Shown piece after piece: positions 1 to 6,132 of a DNA stretch of 9,519 bases. Each line of letters starts with the position of its first letter. The stretch's first letter is position 1. Made by a program: the position numbers and the translations under genes. Origin of the DNA: JBOGEB01 sp050743125 (lineage in GTDB: Bacteria; Actinomycetota; Nitriliruptoria; Euzebyales; Egibacteraceae); assembly GCA_050743125.1 (NCBI GenBank), contig JBOGEB010000168.1, forward strand, positions 1 through 9,519, read 5' to 3'. The notes under the pieces are model-generated. The model saw nothing but the letters and a program-made list of their open reading frames with translations, searched no databases and was not told the origin of the DNA.

Positions 1-25
1 CGAGAGGCCTGCTCCACGGAGGTCG

Positions 26-493
26 TCACGGGCGCGACGGTGAGCGTTCAGTGCGGCAGTTCTGGTCGATGTACCTCGACACGCGCTCCCACGAGCCCAT
101 TGCGGCCAGGCCGGAGGTGAGGCTGCCGGCCAGCGCCCCGAGCGGATCGCTCGCGACGTCCTTCAGCGTGCTCCGCTGCCGTTCCAGCGCGTCGCGGATC
201 GCCTCGACATCGGGCTGGATCTCCTCGGGAGCGACCTTCGCCAGCTTGTCGAAGGTGACCGTCACGTCCCCGAACGCCTCGACGCTGGTCCCCACCGCCG
301 CGGACAGCAAAGAAGACAGGTCGTCGTTCCCGGCCCTGCCGATCCGCTCGAGTCGCGCCTCGTACTTGTCGAGATAACGCTGCTCCTCCTGTGCCAGCGT
401 GTGGCAGAACGACGCCCGCGAGCGGGGCTGCGCGCATCCCGACAGCAAGCCGACAACGATCAGGGCGAGCGCCAGGCGGCAGCGTATGGTCAT
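26..493 (-). CDS. Small secreted lipoprotein of unknown function
   Basis: Predicted 155-residue lipoprotein. The N-terminus reads MTIRCRLALALIVVGLLSGC: a basic start, a hydrophobic stretch at about residues 7-18, then a lipobox LSGC with lipidated Cys20, so the mature protein should be anchored on the outer face of the membrane. The rest is soluble and helix-rich with no family I recognise. Two other cysteines (C30 in SFCHTL and C146 in DQNC) are well placed for a disulfide. A purine-rich AAAGGAG lies 13 nt before the ATG and 10 nt before an in-frame GTG directly preceding it, so the start may be GTG at 496. The open frame runs further upstream to 1015, but that part lies antisense to hemB and before the signal peptide, so I reject it. 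The gene diverges from hemB with 154 bp between the starts. Certain: lipobox; unknown: role. Confidence 0.8.
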   Translation of the reverse strand: MTIRCRLALALIVVGLLSGCAQPRSRASFCHTLAQEEQRYLDKYEARLERIGRAGNDDLSSLLSAAVGTSVEAFGDVTVTFDKLAKVAPEEIQPDVEAIRDALERQRSTLKDVASDPLGALAGSLTSGLAAMGSWERVSRYIDQNCRTERSPSRP

Positions 494-530
494 CACGGTC
501 CGGGTGCTCCTTTCGAGCCGGATCGGGTCG

Positions 531-591
531 CGGCCAATGTGCGGCCAGATGTGCACCTCTGGCCATAACCGGGCTGAGCGCGCACATCTGG
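531..591. promoter_or_regulatory. Repeat-rich divergent control region, lipoprotein/hemB
   Basis: Between the divergent starts there are two near-identical direct repeats, CGGCCAATGTG (531-541) and CGGCCAGATGTG (542-553). An inverted repeat has arms GGCCAGA (543-549) and TCTGGCC (558-564) around an 8-nt loop. CCAGATGTGC (545-554) recurs as its reverse complement GCACATCTGG (582-591). The minus strand also holds GGTTATGG near 563-570, a possible weak -10 for the lipoprotein gene. Overlapping direct and inverted repeats suggest a protein-binding site or a hairpin in the lipoprotein leader. No regulator can be named. Confidence 0.35.
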
Positions 592-633
592 TGCGACGTC
601 CATTCGCTTTCAGACTGGCCGCCCGCGGCGGCC

Positions 634-639
634 TATCCT
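634..639 (+). promoter_or_regulatory. -10 box of hemB, leaderless type
   Basis: TATCCT (TANNNT form) ends 8 nt before the hemB ATG. Transcription would then start at or within a base or two of the start codon, giving a leaderless message. This fits the absence of any Shine-Dalgarno sequence before the ATG. The -35 region is weak (TTTCAG/TTCAGA at about 608-614). Confidence 0.5.
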
Positions 640-647
640 TGCAAGCG

Positions 648-1670
648 ATGGAGCCTGCATCCTTTCCCTTCGCCCGGCCCCGGCGGCTGCGGCGGACCGC
701 GGCATTGCGCACCGCCGTCCGCGAGACGACGCTCGCACCGTCACAGCTGTGCGCGCCGCTGTTCGTCAAAGACGGCATCGACGCCCCGCAGCCGGTCGCG
801 TCGATGCCCGGCGTCTCGCAGCATACGCTCCACAGCCTGCTCGTCGAGGTGAAGGAGCTGCGGACCGCGGGGGTCACGTCCTTCCTGCTGTTCGGCGTCC
901 CAGCGGCGAAAGATCCCGAGGGCACGCAGGCGTGGAGCACCGACGGGACGGTCCAGCGGGCGCTGCGGGCGCTGCGCCAGGACCACGGCGAGGAGGTTGT
1001 CCTGATCGCCGACATCTGCCTGTGCGACTACACCGACCACGGTCACTGCGGGCCGGTCCGGGCCGACGGGACGGTCGACAACGACGCGGCGAACGCCGCG
1101 TACGTGCGCGCGGCGGTCAGCCAGGCGGAGGCCGGCGCGGACGTCGTCGCGCCGTCAGGGATGATGGACGGCCAGGTCGCGGCGATCCGGTCGGCGCTCG
1201 ACGAGGCGGGCCACGCCGAGACCTGCGCGATCATGGCCTACTGCACGAAGTACGCAAGCGCGTTCTACGGCCCGTTCCGTGACGCGGCCGAGTGCGCGCC
1301 CCGCTTCGGCGACCGCACCACCTACCAGCTGGACCCAGGCAACGCCGACGAGGGGGTCCGCGAGGCGCTGGCCGACCTTGCCGAGGGCGCCGACATCCTC
1401 ATGGTCAAACCCGCCGTCCCGTACCTCGACGTCGTCTACCGCGTGAAGCAGGCCACCGGGATGCCGCTCGCGGCCTACCACGTGTCTGGCGAGTACGCGA
1501 TGATCCACGCCGCCGCGGCGAACGGGTGGATCGATCACGACCGCGTCATGACCGAGACGCTGCTCGGGATCCGCCGCGCCGGCGCCGACCTCGTGATCAC
1601 CTACGCCGCGGGTTGGATGGCGCGGCGGTTGCAGGGGGTCGGGGGGAGGCCCCCCGCTCTCCACGTCTGA
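648..1670 (+). CDS. hemB: Porphobilinogen synthase (5-aminolevulinate dehydratase)
   Basis: Condenses two 5-aminolevulinate molecules to porphobilinogen in the cytoplasm, the second committed step of tetrapyrrole synthesis. The 340-residue product has the usual family length. The zinc-site cysteines are visible in DICLCDYTDHGHCG (C124, C126, C134), so this is the zinc-dependent class. The two Schiff-base lysines are K201 in YCTKYASAFYGPFR and K254 in LMVKP. The conserved DVVAPSGMMDG (165-175) and YHVSGEYAMI (277-286) are present. The ATG at 648 is chosen because the protein then begins at the family's RPRRLR region, although the frame is open back to 399; it also lies just after a -10 box. 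The last about 12 residues (GVGGRPPALHV) are an atypical tail encoded by a GC hairpin. yqgE follows after 3 nt. hemL, in the same pathway, lies 1.85 kb downstream. Confidence 0.97.
   Translation: MEPASFPFARPRRLRRTAALRTAVRETTLAPSQLCAPLFVKDGIDAPQPVASMPGVSQHTLHSLLVEVKELRTAGVTSFLLFGVPAAKDPEGTQAWSTDGTVQRALRALRQDHGEEVVLIADICLCDYTDHGHCGPVRADGTVDNDAANAAYVRAAVSQAEAGADVVAPSGMMDGQVAAIRSALDEAGHAETCAIMAYCTKYASAFYGPFRDAAECAPRFGDRTTYQLDPGNADEGVREALADLAEGADILMVKPAVPYLDVVYRVKQATGMPLAAYHVSGEYAMIHAAAANGWIDHDRVMTETLLGIRRAGADLVITYAAGWMARRLQGVGGRPPALHV
1640..1656 (+). other. GC-only hairpin in the 3' end of hemB
   Basis: A 7-bp stem of only G:C pairs (C1640-G1646 with C1650-G1656) and a 3-nt loop lies 11 nt before the hemB stop codon and 17 nt before the yqgE start. 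There is no T-run after it, so it is not a classical terminator. It could slow ribosomes or hinder 3' exonucleases, setting the hemB to yqgE ratio. It may also be chance in GC-rich coding DNA. Confidence 0.3.
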
Positions 1671-1673
1671 GCC

Positions 1674-2219
1674 GTGGACGGGGCCTCGCTCACCGGTCGC
1701 CTGGTCGTCGCGACCGCGTCCCTCGCCGACCCGAACTTTGCGCTGACGGCCGCGCTGATCCTCGAGCACGGCGAGCAGGGCGCGCTCGGGATCGTCCTCA
1801 ACCGCCCAGGCTCGATCGAGGTCGAGCAGGTCGTGCCTGGCTGGTCGGCCGCAGTGACCGAGCCACAGGTCGTGTTCATCGGCGGGCCGGTGATGCCGAG
1901 CACGGTCATCGCCGTCGGCCGGCGCGCTGACGACCCGCCGCCGGGCTGGCAGCCGATCTTCTCCGAGATCGGCGTGGTCGACCTTGGGGCCGACCCTGTG
2001 CTCGTGGCGCCCGGACTGCGAGCGCTCCGCCTGTTCTCCGGCTACGCCGGGTGGGCGTCCGGCCAGCTGGAGTCCGAGATTGAAAGCGGCGCCTGGTTCG
2101 TCATCGACGCGACTCCCGAGGACCCGTTCTGGGCGGAGCCCCCCGAGCTGTGGCGCCGGGTGCTGACCCGCCAGGGGGGCCTGTTTCGCACGATCGCCGC
2201 CGACCCGACCGCAAACTAA
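1674..2219 (+). CDS. YqgE/AlgH family protein (UPF0301)
   Basis: A 181-residue member of the YqgE/AlgH (UPF0301, DUF179) family. No enzymatic activity is established for the family; AlgH was named from alginate regulation in Pseudomonas. Family marks: LTGRLVVAT near the start with LADPNF (17-22), GALGIVLNRP (36-45), GGPV (70-73), and FSGYAGW followed by GQLE (121-133). The length is typical. The start is GTG at 1674, 3 nt after the hemB stop, with no Shine-Dalgarno sequence, so translation is probably coupled to hemB. The 3' end is followed after 12 nt by the small membrane protein gene. The position between tetrapyrrole genes is not evidence of a role in haem synthesis. The family assignment is firm, the function is unknown. 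Confidence 0.93.
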   Translation: MDGASLTGRLVVATASLADPNFALTAALILEHGEQGALGIVLNRPGSIEVEQVVPGWSAAVTEPQVVFIGGPVMPSTVIAVGRRADDPPPGWQPIFSEIGVVDLGADPVLVAPGLRALRLFSGYAGWASGQLESEIESGAWFVIDATPEDPFWAEPPELWRRVLTRQGGLFRTIAADPTAN

Positions 2220-2231
2220 AAGGAGTCCGCG

Positions 2232-2423
2232 ATGGAGTCCGTCAACACGCTACGGATCCTGCTCGTGTCCGGCGCGGCGCTCGCGGGCGTCGGTGCGCTG
2301 GCCGTGGGCCAGTGGGTTGCGGGGACCGTGCTCCTGATCGCGGTGATCCCGCACGCTTGGCTGTCCTGGCACCTGCGCCGCCAGCGCCGCGCGCCAGACG
2401 GACCCCCACCCGTCCGCCCTTAG
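2232..2423 (+). CDS. Small two-helix membrane protein
   Basis: A 63-residue protein I do not recognise. Two hydrophobic segments are visible, about residues 7-26 (LRILLVSGAALAGVGALAV) and 29-45 (VAGTVLLIAVIPHAWLSW), followed by a very basic cytoplasmic-type tail LRRQRRAPDG ending in prolines. It therefore looks like a helical hairpin with both ends on the inner side of the membrane. The ATG is preceded by AAAAGGAG at a 6-nt spacing, the strongest ribosome binding site in the window, in contrast to its neighbours, which largely lack one. It follows yqgE by 12 nt and should share its transcript. The clear binding site, membrane pattern and tight spacing support it as a real gene despite its size. 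Confidence 0.75.
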   Translation: MESVNTLRILLVSGAALAGVGALAVGQWVAGTVLLIAVIPHAWLSWHLRRQRRAPDGPPPVRP

Positions 2424-2449
2424 GACCCGGCCGAACTACCGTTGTCGTT

Positions 2450-2489
2450 TGGCCAGGATTCGTCACGTATACGTTACGAATCCTGGCCA
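2450..2489. repeat. 40-bp near-perfect palindrome; candidate terminator
   Basis: Arms TGGCCAGGATTCGT (2450-2463) and ACGAATCCTGGCCA (2476-2489) are perfect reverse complements. Between them, ACGTATACGT (2465-2474) is itself a palindrome; only the pair C2464/T2475 breaks the symmetry. It lies 26 nt after the stop of the small membrane gene and upstream of the aldo/keto reductase promoter. As RNA it would form a long hairpin that could end the hemB-yqgE transcript, but no T-run follows. A dyad protein-binding site is the alternative. Confidence 0.55.
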
Positions 2490-2521
2490 CATGACGATTC
2501 ATGGCATGAACGGATGTTCAT
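2490..2521. promoter_or_regulatory. Two adjacent operator-like dyads upstream of the reductase
   Basis: CATGA-CGAT-TCATG (2490-2503) and ATGAAC-GGAT-GTTCAT (2506-2521) are perfect inverted repeats with 4-nt centres that both end in GAT. Their centres are 17 bp apart, and both share CATGA/TTCAT half-sites. The second ends 11 bp before the reductase -10 box and so covers the -35 region, as expected for a repressor site. The cognate regulator is not in the window. Confidence 0.45.
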
Positions 2522-2532
2522 CCGGCAAGCGC

Positions 2533-2538
2533 TAGGAT
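2533..2538 (+). promoter_or_regulatory. -10 box of the reductase-hemL operon, leaderless type
   Basis: TAGGAT (TANNNT form) ends 8 nt before the ATG of the aldo/keto reductase, almost the same spacing as TATCCT before hemB. No Shine-Dalgarno sequence precedes the ATG, so a leaderless message is likely. This makes hemL part of a transcript separate from hemB. Confidence 0.5.
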
Positions 2539-2546
2539 CGGGTGCC

Positions 2547-3524
2547 ATGCGTTATCGCCAACTCGCCCCCGGCATCGAGGTCTCAGAGATCGGGTTCGGC
2601 AACTGGACGGTGACGACCGGCTGGTGGGGGACCTACACCCGCTCTGAGGCTGTCGACCTCCACCGGCGTGCGTTCGAGGCGGGGATCACGTTCTTCGACA
2701 CCGCCGACACCTATGCCGAGGGGTACGCCGAGCAGGTGCTCGGTGAGGCGCTCGCCGACGTGCGCGACGAGATCGTGATCGGGACGAAGTTCGGCTACGA
2801 CATCGTCGGCGAGCACGAGCGCCGGGGGCAGCAGGAGCGCCCGCACCGCACCGACGTCGCCTACTTGCGCCGCGCCCTCGACGCGAGCCTTCACCGCCTC
2901 GGCGTCGAGGTCATCGACGTGTACCAGCTTCACAACCCGCGGATGGCGCACCTGAACGACGGCGACCTGTTCACGTTCCTCGACGACGCGAAGGCCGCCG
3001 GCAAGATCCGCATCTGCGGCGTCGCGCTCGGCCCGAAGATCGGCTGGCTCGAGGAGGGCGTCCACGCCATGCGCGCCCGCCGGGTGCCTGCGGTGCAGAT
3101 GATCTACAACGCGCTTGAGCAGGACCCGGGGCGGGGCCTGCTCCGCTGCGCCCACGAGGCCGGTGCGAAGATGATCGTCCGGGTCCCGCACTCGTCGGGC
3201 ATGCTCGAGGGCAACCTCACCGTCGACACGGTATTCGCCGAGAACGACCACCGCCGTCACCGGCCGCGCAGCTGGCTCGTCGAGGGCGTGCAGAAGATCG
3301 AGCGGCTCGACTTCCTCACCAAGGACATGACGCTCGGCCAGGCGGCGCTGCGCTGGGTGCTCGCCGACCCCGGCGTCGCCACCACGCTGCCCAACATCTA
3401 CGGCGTCGCGCAGATCACTGAGTTCGCCAGCGCCTCGGACCAGCACGACCTCACGCCGGAGGAGTTGACTCGGGTAGCCGAGCTCTACGAGCGCAACTTC
3501 GACGTGGTGCCTGCGAGTTCGTGA
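2547..3524 (+). CDS. Aldo/keto reductase
   Basis: A 325-residue NAD(P)H-dependent TIM-barrel oxidoreductase of the aldo/keto reductase superfamily. The catalytic tetrad is visible: D51 and Y56 in FFDTADTYAEG, K81 in IGTKFG, and H129 in YQLHNP. The usual GFGNW start (residues 16-20) and the C-terminal ALRWVLADPGV (267-277) are present. The cofactor-phosphate region reads TTLPNIYGVAQI (279-290) instead of the common IPG-type stretch with basic residues, so NADPH preference is uncertain. The ATG at 2547 is preferred over the open frame back to 2442: the upstream part would encode across the palindromes, and the -10 box sits just before 2547. Its TGA overlaps the GTG of hemL by 4 nt, so the two are co-translated. 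The substrate is unknown; an aldehyde linked to tetrapyrrole precursors is only a guess. Confidence 0.92.
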   Translation: MRYRQLAPGIEVSEIGFGNWTVTTGWWGTYTRSEAVDLHRRAFEAGITFFDTADTYAEGYAEQVLGEALADVRDEIVIGTKFGYDIVGEHERRGQQERPHRTDVAYLRRALDASLHRLGVEVIDVYQLHNPRMAHLNDGDLFTFLDDAKAAGKIRICGVALGPKIGWLEEGVHAMRARRVPAVQMIYNALEQDPGRGLLRCAHEAGAKMIVRVPHSSGMLEGNLTVDTVFAENDHRRHRPRSWLVEGVQKIERLDFLTKDMTLGQAALRWVLADPGVATTLPNIYGVAQITEFASASDQHDLTPEELTRVAELYERNFDVVPASS

Positions 3525-4801
3525 GGAACTCGCAGGATCTGTACGCCCGCGCGCGGGTGGTCATCCCCGGTGGCGTGAACTCCCCGGTCCGGGCGTTCCG
3601 GAGCGTGGGCGGCACCCCGCGCTTCATCGCCCGAGGCGAGGGCGCGCACCTCGTCGATGTCGATGGCAACCGCTACGTCGACTACGTGATGAGCTGGGGG
3701 CCGCTCATCCTCGGCCACGCCCACCCCGACGTCGTGCGTGCCGCCCGACAGGCGCTGGAGCGGGGTTCGAGCTACGGAGCGCCGACGCCTGGAGAGGTCG
3801 AGTTCGCCGAAGCGCTCTGCGCGGCCGTGCCGGGGCTCGAGCAGGTGCGGCTGGTGAGCTCGGGCACCGAGGCGACGATGAGCGCCCTGCGCCTGGCCCG
3901 AGGAGCGACCGGGCGGGAACGCATCCTGAAGTTCGCCGGCCATTACCACGGCCACGCCGACGCGCTGCTCGTCGCGGCCGGCAGCGGCGTCGCGACCCTC
4001 GGGCTGCCGGACTCGCCGGGCGTGACGCGAGGCGCGGCTGCCGACACGATCGTCGTCGCGTGGAGCGACCGCTCGGGAGTCGAGGAGGCATTCGCCGTCC
4101 ATGGCGAGGACATCGCGGCGGTGATCTGCGAGCCCGTCGCCGCGAACATGGGCGTCGTCCCCCCGGATCCGGGCTTCCTGGAGTTGTTGCGCGACGTCAC
4201 CCGCCGGCACGGCGCGCTGCTCCTGTTCGACGAGGTGCTCACCGGCTTTCGCCTCGCGCGTGGGGGCGGCATCCAGTGGAGCGGGGTCACCCCGGACCTC
4301 GTCACGCTCGGCAAGGTCGTCGGCGGAGGGTTCCCGCTCGCAGCGTTCGGTGGCCGGGCGGAGGTGATGGGCCAGTTGGCGCCCGAAGGGCCCGTCTACC
4401 AGGCCGGCACGCTCAGCGGGAACCCGGTGGCGGTCGCCGCCGGGCTCGCCCAGCTCGAGCATCTGGACATCGACGCCTACAAGCACCTGGACACGCTGGC
4501 CGACCGGCTGATCGACGGGCTCGGCACCGCGTTCGCCGAGGCTGGTGTCCCTGCGCGTCTGCAGCGCGCGAACAGCCTGTTCGGCGTGTGCTTCGCGGAC
4601 GGGCCGATCCGCGACTTCGCTGGCGCCCGAGCGTGTGACCACAGCCGTTACGCACGCTTCTTCCACGGCATGCTCGCCCGCGGGCACTACCTCGCGCCCT
4701 CCGGGTACGAGGCGGTGTTCTTGAGCCTCGCCCACAGCCCGGAGGACATCGACGCAACGGTCACCGCTGCCCGTGAGGTCGCGGCAGACCTCGTGACGTA
4801 G
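3521..4801 (+). CDS. hemL: Glutamate-1-semialdehyde 2,1-aminomutase
   Basis: A PLP enzyme that converts glutamate-1-semialdehyde to 5-aminolevulinate, the last step of the C5 route. It is 426 residues, the family's usual length. It shows VIPGGVNSPVRAF (14-26), VSSGTEATMSALRLAR (112-127) for the cofactor phosphate, GHYHGHADALL (140-150), FDEVLTGFR (236-244, with D237 contacting the PLP ring nitrogen) and the Schiff-base lysine K265 in TLGKVVGGGFPL. AGTLSGNPVAVAAGL (295-309) also matches. The start is GTG at 3521, read out of the reductase stop (GTGA overlap) with no Shine-Dalgarno sequence, so it depends on coupling. The presence of hemL implies ALA from glutamyl-tRNA; the reductase HemA (gtrR) is not in this window. 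Other class III aminotransferases lack this SPVRAF/GGGFPL set, so confidence is high. Confidence 0.97.
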   Translation: MRNSQDLYARARVVIPGGVNSPVRAFRSVGGTPRFIARGEGAHLVDVDGNRYVDYVMSWGPLILGHAHPDVVRAARQALERGSSYGAPTPGEVEFAEALCAAVPGLEQVRLVSSGTEATMSALRLARGATGRERILKFAGHYHGHADALLVAAGSGVATLGLPDSPGVTRGAAADTIVVAWSDRSGVEEAFAVHGEDIAAVICEPVAANMGVVPPDPGFLELLRDVTRRHGALLLFDEVLTGFRLARGGGIQWSGVTPDLVTLGKVVGGGFPLAAFGGRAEVMGQLAPEGPVYQAGTLSGNPVAVAAGLAQLEHLDIDAYKHLDTLADRLIDGLGTAFAEAGVPARLQRANSLFGVCFADGPIRDFAGARACDHSRYARFFHGMLARGHYLAPSGYEAVFLSLAHSPEDIDATVTAAREVAADLVT

Positions 4802-4873
4802 CCAGCTCAGCGCACCAGGAGCGTACGAGCCGGGACATCGACTCCCAGGAAGGCAACCCTCGCGCCCCTCGCT

Positions 4874-4921
4874 CTGCAATCCCCAGTTGCGGGCAGATCT
4901 GCCCGCAACTGGGGATTGCAG
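4874..4921. terminator. 48-bp perfect palindrome between convergent genes
   Basis: Arms CTGCAATCCCCAGTTGCGGG and its exact reverse complement CCCGCAACTGGGGATTGCAG flank the centre CAGATCTG; all 24 pairs match with no spacer. It lies between the hemL stop (4801) and the stop of the minus-strand glycosylase gene (4939), the place for a two-way terminator. As RNA the stem would be about 22 bp with a 4-nt loop. Neither side has a T-run, which is common for terminators of high-GC actinomycetes. A cruciform or protein-binding dyad is the alternative. Confidence 0.65.
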
Positions 4922-4938
4922 GTACCCGATGTGGCGAA

Positions 4939-6129
4939 TCACCGGAGCAGGGCGGGCGCGAGGTCGCCCCGGTCGGTGACCTCGACGTGCGCCAGGCCGA
5001 GCCAGCAGGCGAGGTCGGCGAGCTCAGCGGCGAGCGGCCCGGCGACCTGAGCCGGCACAGCGTCGGGCTCGTGCCAGCTGCCCAGGACACGGAGCACGCC
5101 GGCCCGGCGGTCGGCCTTCAGGTCGACCCGCGCGCAGAGCCGATCACCGAGCAGGAACGGGAGGACGTAGTAGCCGTAGCGTCGCTGGGAGGCAGGGACG
5201 TAGGCCTCGATCCGGTAATGGACGCCGAACAGCCGCTCGACGCGCGAGCGCTCCCAGATCAGCGGGTCGAACGGGGCGAGCAGCGCGCGGGCGTTGACCG
5301 CTCGGGGTCGGCGTGCCCCGGGTTCAAGGTAGGCGGGCTCGCGCCAGCCCTCGACGCGTGCCGGCAGCAGCGCGCCGTCCTCGACCAGCTCGGCCAGGCG
5401 GGCGCGCGCGAGTGGGATCGGCAGGCGATAGTAGTCGGCGAGGTCCCGGGCGGTGCCGAGCCCGAGGCTCGCGGCGGCCCGGAGCAGCAGCGCGCGGTGC
5501 GCCTCGTCCTCGGCCGGCGTGGGCGTGTCGATGACCGTCTTGGGCAGCACCCGCTCAGGGAGGTCGTAGCAGCGCTCAAAGCTCGCCGTCCGCTCGGCGG
5601 CCGTGACCTGTCCCGACCAGAACAGGAACTCCAGGGCGTGCTTCGCGGCGCTGCGGTTCCACCACCGGCCGCCTCCCGCACGGTCGTCGGGCAGCTCGGA
5701 GGCCCTGATCGGCCCGCGCGCGCCCACCTCGGCGAGCACGGCCTGGACGTAGGCGGGCTGCTCGCGGGCGAGGCGGACCATCCAGCCCCACGCCTCGTGG
5801 CCCGCGCGGGCCATGCGCCAGCGCAACAGCGGATGGGCGTCGAGGGGCAGGAGCGAGGCCTCGTGGCCCCAGTACTCGAACAGCTCCCGACCTCCTTGGC
5901 CCCAGGCCATCCGGTCGAGCGCCGCCCGCGGGTACGGGCCCAGGCGGGAGAACACCGGCATATAGTGCGCGCGGGTGACGACGTTCACGGAGTCGATCTG
6001 CAGCAGGCCCGTGTGGCGGAGGACGCGGCGGAGGTGGCGCCGGTCGACCGTCCCGTCGGGCCGCGGGGTGGCGAACCCCTGCGCGGCCAGGACGATCCGC
6101 CGCGCGGCGGCGAGGGACAGGTCGAGCAC
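4939..6129 (-). CDS. YcaQ-like DNA glycosylase (HTH_42, winged-helix)
   Basis: A 396-residue member of the HTH_42 superfamily, made of tandem winged-helix domains; E. coli YcaQ (AlkX) and Streptomyces AlkZ from this family unhook DNA interstrand crosslinks and excise alkylated purines. The catalytic-type motif is Q44-I45-D46 in LLQIDSVNVVTRAHYMPVFS, the YcaQ-like QxD form rather than the AlkZ QxQ form, as I recall the family. RLGPY (62-66), EYWGHEAS (85-92) and the C-terminal ERLFGVHYRIEAY with RRYGYYVLPFLLGDRL (about 300-335) closely follow YcaQ. The start is GTG at 6129, 3 nt after the MATE stop, without a Shine-Dalgarno sequence, so it is second in a coupled pair. The family assignment is strong; DNA repair activity is inferred. 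Many relatives are annotated only as winged-helix DNA-binding proteins. Confidence 0.87.
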   Translation of the reverse strand: MLDLSLAAARRIVLAAQGFATPRPDGTVDRRHLRRVLRHTGLLQIDSVNVVTRAHYMPVFSRLGPYPRAALDRMAWGQGGRELFEYWGHEASLLPLDAHPLLRWRMARAGHEAWGWMVRLAREQPAYVQAVLAEVGARGPIRASELPDDRAGGGRWWNRSAAKHALEFLFWSGQVTAAERTASFERCYDLPERVLPKTVIDTPTPAEDEAHRALLLRAAASLGLGTARDLADYYRLPIPLARARLAELVEDGALLPARVEGWREPAYLEPGARRPRAVNARALLAPFDPLIWERSRVERLFGVHYRIEAYVPASQRRYGYYVLPFLLGDRLCARVDLKADRRAGVLRVLGSWHEPDAVPAQVAGPLAAELADLACWLGLAHVEVTDRGDLAPALLR

Positions 6130-6132
6130 CGC

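Noticed and set aside
399..647. Upstream extension of hemB
   Set aside because: It overlaps the divergent lipoprotein start and the repeat-rich control region, and HemB proteins begin near the ATG at 648.
2583..3446. 287-codon open frame on the minus strand
   Set aside because: It is antisense to the aldo/keto reductase, which has an intact catalytic tetrad.
3485..4942. 485-codon open frame on the minus strand
   Set aside because: It is antisense to hemL, whose motifs are complete, and its product shows no domain.
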